Shown here piece by piece: positions 35,910 through 45,234 of a DNA stretch of 64,000 nt. The stretch is from Leptospira limi (lineage in GTDB: Bacteria > Spirochaetota > Leptospiria > Leptospirales > Leptospiraceae). Where the stretch lies: NCBI RefSeq assembly GCF_026151395.1, contig NZ_JAMQPV010000003.1, positions 124,001 through 188,000 on the forward strand, read 5' to 3'. A model generated the notes under the pieces. The model made no database searches. It had not been told where the DNA came from and was given only the letters and a program-made list of their open reading frames with translations. Each line of letters begins with the position of its first letter. Position 1 is the stretch's first letter. A program made the translations under genes and the position numbers.

Positions 35910-37662
35910 AAACAAAAAACACAAGTCCTACAATTCCCATAAACAAATAAGAAAGTAAGTTTCCATAAAGTCGATAAAATGTCATTTTGCCTGGAATAAC
36001 CGATACCTTTTTACGGATGGTTGCCGTAGTTTCAATTGGCGTGAATTCGTTATCAATATTACGGCCTAAATGATCCGTAAAAACTGACGTTCCGGAATTT
36101 GTAGAACGAACGATCCACTTTCGAAATTCAATCGCACGCAAACGACCCAAGGTATGGTGTTGGTAGGATTCAACTGAATTTCCATACCATTTATCGTTTG
36201 TTACATTCACGATAAAATCTGGATCTCCCTGAAATTGACGAACAAATTCAGAGATAATCACTTCATAACAAATCAAAGGTAAGAAGGACCCAATTTTTTT
36301 TTCTTCAATTTGGTTAGGACGATAATGTTCTCTTACGGAATCCGGACTTAACCCGAATGTATCTTCCCAATGTAAATCCTTCGTTACATTGGAAGGAGTT
36401 TTGCGACGTTCATAATAAGGGATAAGATCCATTTTTGTTCCTGGTGCAAATTGTCCTGTTTGACCAGACAAGGCATACATCCATTCAAATGGCATATATT
36501 CCCCAAAAATGAGTAAAAATACTTTTTGGTAACTGTTTTTCCTATCCCCATTTGGATTCATGAGTACGGACGAATTGTACATGCGAATGTTATTACGAAT
36601 GATCCGTGCAGACTCTGGGTTTCCTGGAATGTCTGCATCCAATTCATTAAAAAACAAATTGGCTCCATGTCGCAAACTGATGATGGCCATTAAAGACTCA
36701 AATTGGTGCCAATAGATCCGAATCGATCTAGTTACTTCTGAATCATGGGTGGTAAAGAATGGAACTCCAGATTCTGGTAAAACTACCAAATCCACTGGTT
36801 TCTCTTTTAATTCAGTTTCCACCATTCGGTCAATGCGAGTCATTAAATTTCGAATTTCTTCTGCTGGGTTTCTCCCGTCTCGAAACTCCAAAGGAGCATT
36901 CGGTTGGACAATGAGAACCTCGCGTTCAGCGATTGGTTGGACATTTTCCCATTTATGGAACAAATAAAAACCATTCCCGAAAAACAATCCTAAAACTATC
37001 AAAAGAGAGATTAAGCCAACTAACAGCTGTTTGGAAATTTTTTCGTGTTTTGTTCTCAGAGAAGGAATCAAAAACAGAAAATGGAGGACTTTTTTGGGAT
37101 TTTTAAGGTAAAATAAATAATAAGAAACAAAAAACAAAAAGCCAGATAATCCATAAGCACTCGTATACTCAGCGTTTTGTGCTAAAATTTGATTTTCTGC
37201 TACAACGTTACCGAAATACCAAGGGAAAACTTGAGGAGTAAAAAATTCAGCGAACAAAATCGAAAACGATGCTATCAATGGAAAAAATTTTCCCACTTTT
37301 TTTGCTAAAAAAGAGAAAAGGAGTAAATATACTGGGAATTTAAAATTTAATAAAATAGCAGATCCAATAAAAATAGGAACTGCCAAATACCAATCAAATC
37401 CCCCAAAAACAGTTGTCATATGGTAGACCCAATGGAAGGACACCAAATAAAACAATATGGCAAAACCAAATCCATGGTAGATGAGTTTTTTCCATTCACC
37501 TCTGTTTCTTTTTTCTATTAGAAAAAGTCCAAAAGGAGCAAACCAAACAAAGATAGGCAAATTAAGAGGAGCAAATGAGAGGAAAGAAAATACGGCTGTT
37601 ACCGTATAACAAAGAACGGATATGAACCCTTCGTGTGACATTAAAAAACGAGCTAGTTTCAT
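35890..37662 (-). CDS. lnt: Apolipoprotein N-acyltransferase
   Basis: 590 residues, longer than the usual 510. About eight hydrophobic segments are N-terminal, followed by a periplasmic nitrilase-like domain. It adds the third acyl chain to lipoproteins at the inner membrane. Catalytic residues visible: Glu in VVLPESGVPFF, Lys near the KVFLLIFGEYMPFEW region, and Cys in PLICYEVI. NVTNDKWYG and HHTLGRLRAIEFRKW also match Lnt. It overlaps the following 508-residue gene and sits 24 bases after the PIN/TRAM gene. Confidence 0.9.
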   Translation of the reverse strand: MKLARFLMSHEGFISVLCYTVTAVFSFLSFAPLNLPIFVWFAPFGLFLIEKRNRGEWKKLIYHGFGFAILFYLVSFHWVYHMTTVFGGFDWYLAVPIFIGSAILLNFKFPVYLLLFSFLAKKVGKFFPLIASFSILFAEFFTPQVFPWYFGNVVAENQILAQNAEYTSAYGLSGFLFFVSYYLFYLKNPKKVLHFLFLIPSLRTKHEKISKQLLVGLISLLIVLGLFFGNGFYLFHKWENVQPIAEREVLIVQPNAPLEFRDGRNPAEEIRNLMTRIDRMVETELKEKPVDLVVLPESGVPFFTTHDSEVTRSIRIYWHQFESLMAIISLRHGANLFFNELDADIPGNPESARIIRNNIRMYNSSVLMNPNGDRKNSYQKVFLLIFGEYMPFEWMYALSGQTGQFAPGTKMDLIPYYERRKTPSNVTKDLHWEDTFGLSPDSVREHYRPNQIEEKKIGSFLPLICYEVIISEFVRQFQGDPDFIVNVTNDKWYGNSVESYQHHTLGRLRAIEFRKWIVRSTNSGTSVFTDHLGRNIDNEFTPIETTATIRKKVSVIPGKMTFYRLYGNLLSYLFMGIVGLVFFVYAKRNS

Positions 37663-37686
37663 ATCCGTTAGACTACAAAAAATAGA

Positions 37687-38724
37687 TTACGATTTGTTGT
37701 AGTTATTATTACCGTTTTGTACTTTTGTGAAAATCATTTTACCAGCAGCAGTTTGGATGATACTTGTAACGACTACACGTACATCTTTCCCAACTAAATG
37801 GCCACCATTTTCTATCACAACCATGGTTCCATCTTCCAAGTAACCAATCCCTTGGTTTTCATCTTTTCCTTCTTTGATGACGGAAATTTGAAACTCTTCA
37901 CCGGGTAACACAACGGGTTTTAATGCATTTGCAAGATTGTTAAGATTTAATACTCGAACCCCTTGTAATTCAGCAACTTTGTTTAGGTTAAAGTCGTTGG
38001 TTACTACTGCACCGCCAGTATCACGAGCAAGTTTGACTAACTTCGCATCGACTTCTCGAGTATCAGAATAATCAGTATAAGTGATTTTAACTTCGATCGA
38101 TCCTTTTCTTTGTAGTTTGTTTAACATCTCAAGACCACGACGACCGCGAGCACGTTTGATCGGATCAGAAGAATCGGATATCAATTGGATTTCACGTAAC
38201 ACAAAGTTAGGAAGGATGAGCGGACCATCTAGGAAGTGTGTGTCAGCAATGTCCAAAATTCTTCCATCGATCACAACGGAAGTATCTAGAATTTTGTCTT
38301 TGATTTGTGATGTTCCACCTTCCAGGCCTGGAATGGAAAAACTCGAACCAGGAGCACCACTGCCACCACCAAAAATGGAAAGGCCAGGTTTTTTGGAAAA
38401 CGAGACACCTGCTTTTATCCCTGTAAGGAAAAAAAGCACAGCGACAAAAATGGAAACCGATTTGTATCCATAATCATTAAGCAAACTGACAGGAAACGCA
38501 GCTATAGAGAGTCCAAGTAGTGCACCAACACTCGCACAGAGAACCACATCTGCTTTAATTTCTGGGAATAATTTTCTCTCACCGAGAATTAAAACCAAAG
38601 AATAAACCAGAACAACGCTAGCAAGAACCCCCGCCAAAACGATGTTTTGCGATTCTGAATGTATAAAGAAAAACGATACCGAAGTGACAATTAGTGTCCC
38701 AATGGTTGAAAGTAAATGTTTCAT
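37687..38724 (-). CDS. PIN/TRAM domain protein (YacL type)
   Basis: 345 residues. About four N-terminal membrane helices (residues 1-110), then a PIN nuclease-like domain with acidic residues in [38 protein letters not shown] and [11 protein letters not shown], then a C-terminal TRAM domain ([31 protein letters not shown]). It is a membrane-bound predicted ribonuclease. It follows carD, an arrangement common in bacteria with this pair. Activity is not demonstrated. Confidence 0.85.
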   Translation of the reverse strand: MKHLLSTIGTLIVTSVSFFFIHSESQNIVLAGVLASVVLVYSLVLILGERKLFPEIKADVVLCASVGALLGLSIAAFPVSLLNDYGYKSVSIFVAVLFFLTGIKAGVSFSKKPGLSIFGGGSGAPGSSFSIPGLEGGTSQIKDKILDTSVVIDGRILDIADTHFLDGPLILPNFVLREIQLISDSSDPIKRARGRRGLEMLNKLQRKGSIEVKITYTDYSDTREVDAKLVKLARDTGGAVVTNDFNLNKVAELQGVRVLNLNNLANALKPVVLPGEEFQISVIKEGKDENQGIGYLEDGTMVVIENGGHLVGKDVRVVVTSIIQTAAGKMIFTKVQNGNNNYNKS

Positions 38725-38764
38725 AACTCAATCCTTGTAAAAGAGTTTGAGCAAAAACGGAAGT

Positions 38765-39346
38765 TTATTCTAAGTCTAGATCATCATCCAATTCTTTTGG
38801 AGGTGGTGGTGGAGCCATACCTTGCACTGAAGCTGCCAGCACGTCGGAAACAATGTTTCCTGCTTCTTCTTGGGGTACACCCTTACTCAATGCAATTTCC
38901 ATCTTTACTAAATTATAGGCGCTCTCATAGAGCTTTCTCTCCATAATAGAGAGTTCTTTGCCATAGGCACGTCTGTAAAGATTACGGCACACATCAGCCA
39001 CTTCGAAAATAGAACCAGATTTGATCTTGTTCATATTGTTCTGGTAACGGACTTTCCAGTCCTCTTCCGTGTCGACCTCATCCTTTTTTAGGAGAGTGAG
39101 AACTTTTTTGATCTCTTTTTTATCAATGATCGACCGGATACCCACATCCATTGCGCGATCCACAGGGATAGAGACCTTCATTTTGGAACCTTGAATTTCC
39201 AAACTGTAACAGTCTTTTTTCTTTCCCAGAATCAGCTTTTTAGCAACTTCTGTGACTTCACCTACTCCATGGATAGGGTATACAACGTAATCCCCAACCT
39301 TGAATTTAGGCTCTTTAGTTTTTTCGTTTAGTTTTTTTGTAGCCAA
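38765..39346 (-). CDS. carD: CarD-family transcriptional regulator
   Basis: 193 residues with a TTG start (39344-39346). [20 protein letters not shown] (about 16-35) is the CarD/Mfd RNA-polymerase-interaction (Tudor-like) domain. The C-terminal helical part ([29 protein letters not shown]) is the DNA-binding part. CarD binds the beta subunit and stabilises open complexes at promoters, widely including rRNA genes. It has its own strong promoter. The PIN/TRAM gene lies 40 bases downstream. Confidence 0.88.
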   Translation of the reverse strand: MATKKLNEKTKEPKFKVGDYVVYPIHGVGEVTEVAKKLILGKKKDCYSLEIQGSKMKVSIPVDRAMDVGIRSIIDKKEIKKVLTLLKKDEVDTEEDWKVRYQNNMNKIKSGSIFEVADVCRNLYRRAYGKELSIMERKLYESAYNLVKMEIALSKGVPQEEAGNIVSDVLAASVQGMAPPPPPKELDDDLDLE

Positions 39347-39368
39347 GTAAGTATAATAACTTCCGTAA

Positions 39369-39410
39369 ATACTCTTAACTAGAGTATACCTGAAAAATGG
39401 CCAATGTCAA
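39369..39410 (-). promoter_or_regulatory. Sigma70-type promoter and overlapping dyad upstream of carD
   Basis: Minus strand: perfect -35 TTGACA (39410-39405), 16-base spacer, -10 TATACT (39388-39383). It ends about 37 bases before the TTG start of carD. A 7-bp perfect inverted repeat, ATACTCT (39369-39375) and AGAGTAT (39381-39387), overlaps the -10 and the likely start site; a bound protein would block initiation. CarD autoregulation is one possibility. Confidence 0.7.
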
Positions 39411-39429
39411 GGAAGTTGGCAAAAATAGT

Positions 39430-40044
39430 TCAGAATCGAATGGTTTTTACTTCTGCACCAGTCAATTGGGGCAATTTACCTTTTACGATGTCCAAAGTTT
39501 CCTTTGCATCTTCCAGTCGGTAAAAATAACCAGCAAATAATTTCCCAGTTGAAGTGCGAAAAATCCTACCTCTTAAATTTGGCTGTGATTCTATCAGCTG
39601 TTTGCCGATTGATACGGCCTCTTCTGGGCTAAAATCTCCAATTTGCACCATATAATTGATTTGGTCATTTTTTGGTGGGAATTTTAATGTAGCAGGAAAA
39701 GGAGAAGATCCATTCTGTTCGGAAGGTGATTTTTCTGTTTCGTTTGTTTCTTCCATTTCCCTTTTGTTAGGAGATGGAATAGAGGAAACCTGTGATTTTG
39801 TGCCTACATTCGAAAATGAAGTTTCAGCGTTTTCCTTAAATTTACTTTCTTTTTGGCCCAATTGGATGCCAACCACCATTCCTGAGGTAAAAAGTAAAAT
39901 GCCACCAATGAGGAGGATGAACGCAGATTTTGGTTTGGCACTGACTTGAGAATAAGAAGGAGTTGGGAAAGGAGAATGGTTTGCATTCTCCCCTTCGTAG
40001 GGTCGGCCGGACCGAAGCTTTCTGGAATAATCTATATTTTGCAT
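39430..40044 (-). CDS. SPOR-domain membrane protein
   Basis: 204 residues from the ATG at 40042-40044; an in-frame TTG at 40137 would add 31 residues and is less likely. One membrane helix (AFILLIGGILLFTSGMVVGI) is followed by a Ser/Asn-rich linker and a C-terminal SPOR domain (NYMVQIGDFSPEEAVSIGKQ, GRIFRTSTGKLFAGYFYRLE). SPOR domains bind denuded peptidoglycan at division sites. It diverges from the lipoprotein gene. Confidence 0.75.
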   Translation of the reverse strand: MQNIDYSRKLRSGRPYEGENANHSPFPTPSYSQVSAKPKSAFILLIGGILLFTSGMVVGIQLGQKESKFKENAETSFSNVGTKSQVSSIPSPNKREMEETNETEKSPSEQNGSSPFPATLKFPPKNDQINYMVQIGDFSPEEAVSIGKQLIESQPNLRGRIFRTSTGKLFAGYFYRLEDAKETLDIVKGKLPQLTGAEVKTIRF

Positions 40045-40219
40045 GGGCGTTCCGATTTCTCTATTACCACAATTATCGGAAGGAGAACCCAAAAAATAGA
40101 CTGGTTTTTTGGGATTCCATTCATTGGAGAAAAACAAAATCGGACCTGCCAGTTTGCGTAAGATCTGGATTTCTATCGAAGTAAAACTAAAAAAAGAGTT
40201 ACAATATTACTATTCGCTA

Positions 40220-41089
40220 ATGAAATCGGTTGAAATGAAAAAATCCTTAAAAACCTTCACCAAACTAGCATTATTCACTACAACCTTACTCACCATAGGT
40301 TGTGCAACCATGTTTAAACCGACAACTCACGTGCCGATCACAGTTTATACAGAACAAATCGAATCGAGCATTTATTTAGATGATGAGAAAGTTAGTGAAA
40401 CATTCCACCAAATTGATTATCCAGAAAAATCGGATAAAAAATTCAACTACCGAATTGAAAAAAATGGATTTGAACCAAAGTCCATTGTAATTGAGAAAAA
40501 ATTTAACAAATACGCTTATCTAAACCTTCTAACATTTCTATTTTCTCCAATTTTGTTTTTAATCGATCATTCCAATGATGCACTTTTTGTTTACCATTCA
40601 CCTGACGAAACAATCAAATTAGAAACAAATCAGAATTATAGAGAAAAAACAGATACAATAACTTATAAACAATTTGAGACAGAGAGAGCAAAGTTAAAAA
40701 ACAACAAAGGCATCATTCTGTTTAATGAATTTGCAATCAATGTTTTGGTTAAGGATGGAGATGGTAACCAATATGAAATTAAGTCAGAACCATTTTTGTT
40801 TTCGCCTGGCAATTTTGAAGTACAATCAAGATTTTATACTTCATTTAAAAAAGGAAGTTATCAACATACATATACTGCAAAAACGGTTGTTAAAAGCAAA
40901 CTGACTCTACAATCAGCAGGTGTTACTGCTGTGTGTTCAGATTTTGATAAAACAAAAAATACTACGACTCATACAATCATTTCTTCTGGTAAACCAAATC
41001 CATTTTTGGCAGCTGATTCTGTTTTAAAAGCTTTCGATATGACACGGTATTGCCCGAGATCAGAATTCATGAAACAATTCGACGTGTAA
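40220..41089 (+). CDS. Lipoprotein of unknown function
   Basis: 289 residues from the ATG at 40220 (another ATG 15 bases later is equally possible). The signal KTFTKLALFTTTLLTIGC carries a lipobox ending in the Cys near residue 28. The mature protein is rich in Tyr, Lys and Phe and contains one hydrophobic patch (YLNLLTFLFSPILFLID, about 135-151), which may be a membrane segment. No family was recognised. It reads away from the SPOR gene. Confidence 0.7.
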   Translation: MKSVEMKKSLKTFTKLALFTTTLLTIGCATMFKPTTHVPITVYTEQIESSIYLDDEKVSETFHQIDYPEKSDKKFNYRIEKNGFEPKSIVIEKKFNKYAYLNLLTFLFSPILFLIDHSNDALFVYHSPDETIKLETNQNYREKTDTITYKQFETERAKLKNNKGIILFNEFAINVLVKDGDGNQYEIKSEPFLFSPGNFEVQSRFYTSFKKGSYQHTYTAKTVVKSKLTLQSAGVTAVCSDFDKTKNTTTHTIISSGKPNPFLAADSVLKAFDMTRYCPRSEFMKQFDV

Positions 41090-41137
41090 TTCATTCGGAT
41101 ACGATCTTCAATTTACCTATCTTTAAAGATCACTATT

Positions 41138-41161
41138 TTTCAATGGGAATATTCATTGAAA
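41138..41161. repeat. 8-bp inverted repeat in the lipoprotein-methyltransferase gap
   Basis: TTTCAATG (41138-41145) and CATTGAAA (41154-41161) are perfect complements with an 8-base loop. No T-run follows. It is the first of two tandem hairpins before the methyltransferase gene. Confidence 0.4.
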
Positions 41162-41169
41162 GATACATG

Positions 41170-41203
41170 ATTCATAAGAAACTGGAATTAGTTTCTTATG
41201 AAT
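41170..41203. repeat. 14-bp perfect inverted repeat containing the methyltransferase start codon
   Basis: ATTCATAAGAAACT (41170-41183), loop GGAATT (41184-41189), AGTTTCTTATGAAT (41190-41203). The ATG at 41198-41200 lies in the right arm, and the GGAA of the loop is the only Shine-Dalgarno-like sequence. On the RNA the start codon would be base-paired. No T-run follows on either strand. Confidence 0.75.
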
Positions 41204-41824
41204 TGTCCTCTTTGTAACTCTCCATCGACTCCCTTTTATCAAAACAAATTCAGGGCATACCATCGATGCATAAATTGTTTGTCTATCTTTATGGATAAAA
41301 TTTTTTTACCTACAGTTGATGACGAAAAAAAAAGATATCTAGAGCATAACAATGATATCCACGATATTCAGTACCAAAATTTTTTAAAGCCAATTGTAGA
41401 AAAAGTCCTTACACATCAAAAGTCAGAGGATTTTGGTTTGGATTATGGTGCTGGCCCAGGACCAGTTGTTGAATATTTACTCAAAGAAAAAGGATATCAG
41501 ATCAATTTATTTGATCCTTTTTTCCACCCTTATCCAGAAAATCTAACGCAACCATACGATTATATCATTTTAACAGAAGTTGTGGAACATTTCCATCATC
41601 CAAATTTAGAATTTCAGAAACTTTGGTCACTACTCAAAAAAAATGGAATGTTATATATCCTAACACACCCGTATGAAGACTCCATTTCATTTGATCGTTG
41701 GTATTATAAAAATGACCAAACACATACCTTCTTTTACACAAATGAGGCATTTGAATGGATCAAGGAATTTTATGGATTCAAACGAATGGAAATCGAGAAC
41801 AGAATCATTATGTTACAAAAATAA
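41198..41824 (+). CDS. SAM-dependent methyltransferase with N-terminal zinc ribbon
   Basis: 208 residues. The N-terminus has CPLC and CINC pairs, suggesting a zinc ribbon. The SAM-binding motif I is LDYGAGPGPVVEYL (about 80-93), and TEVVEHFHHPNLEF is the typical post-motif of class I methyltransferases of the Methyltransf_12/23 type. The substrate is unknown. Its start codon sits within a strong inverted repeat, so translation may be regulated. It converges with the SpoIIE gene 6 bases away. Confidence 0.78.
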   Translation: MNCPLCNSPSTPFYQNKFRAYHRCINCLSIFMDKIFLPTVDDEKKRYLEHNNDIHDIQYQNFLKPIVEKVLTHQKSEDFGLDYGAGPGPVVEYLLKEKGYQINLFDPFFHPYPENLTQPYDYIILTEVVEHFHHPNLEFQKLWSLLKKNGMLYILTHPYEDSISFDRWYYKNDQTHTFFYTNEAFEWIKEFYGFKRMEIENRIIMLQK

Positions 41825-41830
41825 CTTTAA

Positions 41831-43783
41831 TTATAACAAACGAATCAATTCTACTAGTTTTTTATTCTCAGGCGATAGTTTCTTTAGTATCTGAACCAGG
41901 AAACTTGTGCGGTCTTTATCTTCCAACAACCTACAAACATCTGCTAAATGAATTAAGTTCCGTATGTTATTTGGTTGTCGAAGGCGCACTCTCTCACTTA
42001 ACTCTTGTGATTCAAACAAAAATGATTGGGATTTATAAATGGAATAAAGTCTTTTATACAAAACCGATGTATGGAACATCCAACTTGTATCCGATGGAAA
42101 GTTTTCTAAAGCTAAACTTGCATATTCCATTGCTTTCAAAAGATCACCCTCTTTTTCATACAATTTTGTTATGAATTTTAGTTCCAAAATGGATGTATCT
42201 AAAGCGGAAGGATAAGACAATAGTAAATCCAATGCTTGGGAATATTGCCTTTCTTTAATTAATTTTTTAGCTTCTTTCCAAAACTTCCCAGGTTTACTTA
42301 ATGATTCTAAGTTATATTCCAATGAAATTAGACTCAGATCGTCTGAATACTTTCCCTTTGTTTCGAGAACAGATACCAAGTTGTGGAGTTCACCATTTGA
42401 ATTTTCAATACAGTCTAAAATTAAGTTTTGGTCTTCGTTAATATCGCGGTATTTTCCAGAATTAGAGATGACCAAATCATCTTTCCCATCAGAACCGCAG
42501 AAAATTTTATCTCCCTTTTTCATTTGAAAAACAGAAATAAATCGATTGGATGGAACTTCCATTACACCCAATTTATAGTAATGAATTTCTTCTTCAATGA
42601 ATGATGCTTTTCCATCTCGATATAAAATCACCCAAGGATGTTCCAAGTTTATGAAATAAAGTGTGCCGGTTGATTCTTCCAATAATCCGATTACGGCTGA
42701 CACGAGCATTGCTCCATCAAATGTTTCGAATATTTTTTGAAGGTCTAGGTAACAATCATGTAACCATCTTTCTGGAGAGCGGTTTGAGGAAGTTGGATCC
42801 ATTTTGGAACGAATGATGATAGAATTGTAAACCGCTCCTAGCACAATGGCACCACCGGCGCCTTGTATGGATTTTCCCATTGCGTCGCCATTCAAAAATG
42901 CTTTGTATCGTTTGCCCTGCAAGATCAAATTATATACGGAAAGATAATCACCACCTAACTGGTATTCCTTGTTACGAAAGTAAAATTTTTTATATTGATT
43001 TAAGAATGTATCAATGGTTACAGCATTGCCATCCAACTCTTTACCGATTAGAGGTTCAAATAATAATGTGGTTAGAAAATAATCTCCATCTTGTTGTGAC
43101 TTTAATGCCTGCAAAGCTTCTGCCGCTTTTGTTACTTCTTCATTTTTCTTTGTGATACGAAAGTGGTTTAAAAATGAATGGAATCTGTACCTCTCAATGA
43201 TAAGTCCACTAAAAACACCCAAGATATAACTTAAGATTAAGTTTTGCATGGAATAATCAGTGGCAGGTGTATTCAAATTTGGTTTATATATAATAACGGT
43301 TGTTAAAAACAGAAAAATTGAAATGGGATAATAAATAAAAAGTGTTTTTCTGGGAAGTGGCAAAAAGGAAAGAATGATGACAACCATTTGTAAGCCGGAT
43401 ACATAAGGAGCATCGTCGGCAATTCTTCCCGTAAAAAACGATGTTGTAAACAGCACATAACCATATACAACATAACCCCAAGTTAATCCCTCTAATCTAG
43501 ATTGAATGTTCCGTGATTGATTGAATAAGTTTAGGAATATATAAAAAACACAGAGGATGGTAAACCCAATCCGAAAGTAAAACATCTCCGGAAATTCTGG
43601 GTGGAGTTTTGCATCAGTATCAAAGGCAAAACCAAGTAATGCAATGCTTCCAATTAAACTTCCAGGGAATTGGATGATTCTTGTTTGGCGATCTAACTCT
43701 TTACAATATTCTAAATTATAAATTTTCCTTTCGGGGATTAAATCAAAAAATCTAGAAACGATCGTCTGGAAATGTTGAAACAC
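41831..43783 (-). CDS. Membrane SpoIIE/PP2C phosphatase with TPR-like tail
   Basis: 650 residues. The N-terminal 200 or so carry about six membrane helices (LILSYILGVFSGLIIERYRF among them), acting as the sensor. A short coiled coil leads into a SpoIIE phosphatase (YQLGGDYLSVYNL, NGDAMGKSIQGAGGAIVLG, IFCGSDGKDDLVIS). The last 130 residues are TPR-like (LIHLADVCRLLEDKD). The catalytic and tail parts, with the shared QQDGDYFL opening, closely resemble the C-terminal half of the 1904-residue kinase fusion, so they are paralogous. A terminator of the cytochrome oxidase operon precedes it. Confidence 0.88.
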   Translation of the reverse strand: MFQHFQTIVSRFFDLIPERKIYNLEYCKELDRQTRIIQFPGSLIGSIALLGFAFDTDAKLHPEFPEMFYFRIGFTILCVFYIFLNLFNQSRNIQSRLEGLTWGYVVYGYVLFTTSFFTGRIADDAPYVSGLQMVVIILSFLPLPRKTLFIYYPISIFLFLTTVIIYKPNLNTPATDYSMQNLILSYILGVFSGLIIERYRFHSFLNHFRITKKNEEVTKAAEALQALKSQQDGDYFLTTLLFEPLIGKELDGNAVTIDTFLNQYKKFYFRNKEYQLGGDYLSVYNLILQGKRYKAFLNGDAMGKSIQGAGGAIVLGAVYNSIIIRSKMDPTSSNRSPERWLHDCYLDLQKIFETFDGAMLVSAVIGLLEESTGTLYFINLEHPWVILYRDGKASFIEEEIHYYKLGVMEVPSNRFISVFQMKKGDKIFCGSDGKDDLVISNSGKYRDINEDQNLILDCIENSNGELHNLVSVLETKGKYSDDLSLISLEYNLESLSKPGKFWKEAKKLIKERQYSQALDLLLSYPSALDTSILELKFITKLYEKEGDLLKAMEYASLALENFPSDTSWMFHTSVLYKRLYSIYKSQSFLFESQELSERVRLRQPNNIRNLIHLADVCRLLEDKDRTSFLVQILKKLSPENKKLVELIRLL

Positions 43784-43802
43784 GATGCCTAATTAGACGA
43801 AA

Positions 43803-43824
43803 AAACCCGCTCGAAGGCGGGTTT
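43803..43824 (-). terminator. Intrinsic terminator of the cytochrome oxidase operon
   Basis: AAACCCGC (43803-43810), loop TCGAAG, GCGGGTTT (43817-43824). On the minus strand the stem is followed by a TTTTTT run. It lies between the stop of the subunit IV gene and the SpoIIE gene start. Confidence 0.85.
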
Positions 43825-43850
43825 CTCCAAAATCTACTTTCTATTTTTTT

Positions 43851-44447
43851 TTAGAAAAAAGTTTTTACTGGGGTTTCAGTTGTTGGTGCAATTCTCGAGA
43901 TGATATCTCCAAAAGAGAAAGCGAATAACAACGCAAGGAAAGCAAACGCTGAAAGGAAAATCACTCGGTTAAGCATATTGTCATACTTTAAATGCATGAA
44001 GTAAGCCAATACGAAGAATGCTTTACATGTTGCAACAGCCATTGCCACAATCATATTCCATTTTCCTAAGTCGTATTGAGCAACCCAAACAGTGATAAAG
44101 GTTCCAAAGAAAAGAGCAAGTAGCACAAACACATATGTTTTGATGGAAATCACATGGTGGTCATGTTCTTCTTCCTCTTCACCATCCTCTACCCACATAG
44201 ATGCAGAAGCGTGATCTTCTTTATGATCTTCATCACCCATAACAAACTTCAACAGTTTGTTGTCTTTGTTTTCGGATGTGAATTTTGCAAAACGATCAGT
44301 TTGGAAAAATTGACCAAACCAGTTTACAATAAATCCAAGAATCGTTGCAGTTGCAATCCCTGGAGCAAAAATTCCAAACCCTAAAACAGGTGTAAAAACA
44401 GCCGCAAGTGCAATGAAGTATAGTCCGTAATTGATTACGTATTCCAT
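43851..44447 (-). CDS. Cytochrome c oxidase subunit IV-like protein
   Basis: 198 residues with about five hydrophobic segments, split by an acidic/His-rich region (about 75-100, EDGEEEEEHDHHVISIKTYV). The second half (YVFVLLALFFGTFITVWVAQ, NMIVAMAVATCKAFFVLAYF, HLKYDN) matches the prokaryotic COX4/CyoD-type subunit, which has no catalytic role but stabilises the complex. It is the last gene of the caa3 operon, 13 bases after subunit III. The N-terminal extension is larger than usual. Confidence 0.82.
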   Translation of the reverse strand: MEYVINYGLYFIALAAVFTPVLGFGIFAPGIATATILGFIVNWFGQFFQTDRFAKFTSENKDNKLLKFVMGDEDHKEDHASASMWVEDGEEEEEHDHHVISIKTYVFVLLALFFGTFITVWVAQYDLGKWNMIVAMAVATCKAFFVLAYFMHLKYDNMLNRVIFLSAFAFLALLFAFSFGDIISRIAPTTETPVKTFF

Positions 44448-44460
44448 TTTATAATCCCTT

Positions 44461-45234
44461 TTATCCTACCAAGTAAAGAAGTGGAAAGAGGTAGATCCAT
44501 ACCAAGTCCACTACGTGCCAAAATAGACCTACACCTTCAACAGGAGTGTAATATTCAGGTCCAACTTTTCTTCGGAGAGTTTTGATGAAAATCCAGAAGA
44601 TCATAAGTGCACCAGCAACCACGTGGATCCCGTGAAGACCAGTCATCACAAAGTAAAAACCGTAGAACATTTCCCATTTTGGTTGGGAGATCACAGCTTT
44701 TAAGCGAGAGACTTCTTCCGCACTTACATGGTTTTTTTCAAGTTCAGCTGGGTTTTTGAGGAGAGCGGCAATTTTTGATTCACAAGTTGCTCGTTTTCCA
44801 CCCGCTGCACAAGAAGGGTCAACTAACGAAAATTTGCCGGGAACAGTTCCAACATGGAACTTGTGGCTATATTCGAAGTATTTGATGACCATAAATGCCG
44901 CTGCACATGCAATTGTTAACGCAAGCATTATCGCAGCAATTTTATGAAGACCACGTTGCACATAGTTAATAGCAGCAGCCATTGTGAACGAACTCACAAG
45001 TAATACAACTGTGTTAACTGCACCCATTTTCCAATCTAATGTTTCGGAACCGTTTTTAAAGACGGTAGGATACAAAGAATGGTAGATCAGGTAACCTACG
45101 AATAGGCCACCGAACATAAGAATCTCTGTGCAAAGGAATAACCAAATTCCTTGTTTGGAAGAGGCATACTGGTGTTCTGCACTCTTAAAATGGTGTTGGT
45201 GATGAAATTCACTTGAAGAACTAACGGAAGTCAT
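44461..45234 (-). CDS. ctaE: Cytochrome c oxidase subunit III
   Basis: 257 residues, with about five to seven membrane helices and the subunit III landmarks KQGIWLFLCTEILMFGGLF, FYFVMTGLHGIHVVAGALM and WHVVDLVWIYLFPLLYL. Between helices there is an unusual 60-residue polar insertion (about 125-190) with two cysteines (CAAGGKRATC) facing one side of the membrane. It overlaps subunit I by 14 bases and is part of the caa3 oxidase. Confidence 0.92.
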   Translation of the reverse strand: MTSVSSSSEFHHQHHFKSAEHQYASSKQGIWLFLCTEILMFGGLFVGYLIYHSLYPTVFKNGSETLDWKMGAVNTVVLLVSSFTMAAAINYVQRGLHKIAAIMLALTIACAAAFMVIKYFEYSHKFHVGTVPGKFSLVDPSCAAGGKRATCESKIAALLKNPAELEKNHVSAEEVSRLKAVISQPKWEMFYGFYFVMTGLHGIHVVAGALMIFWIFIKTLRRKVGPEYYTPVEGVGLFWHVVDLVWIYLFPLLYLVG

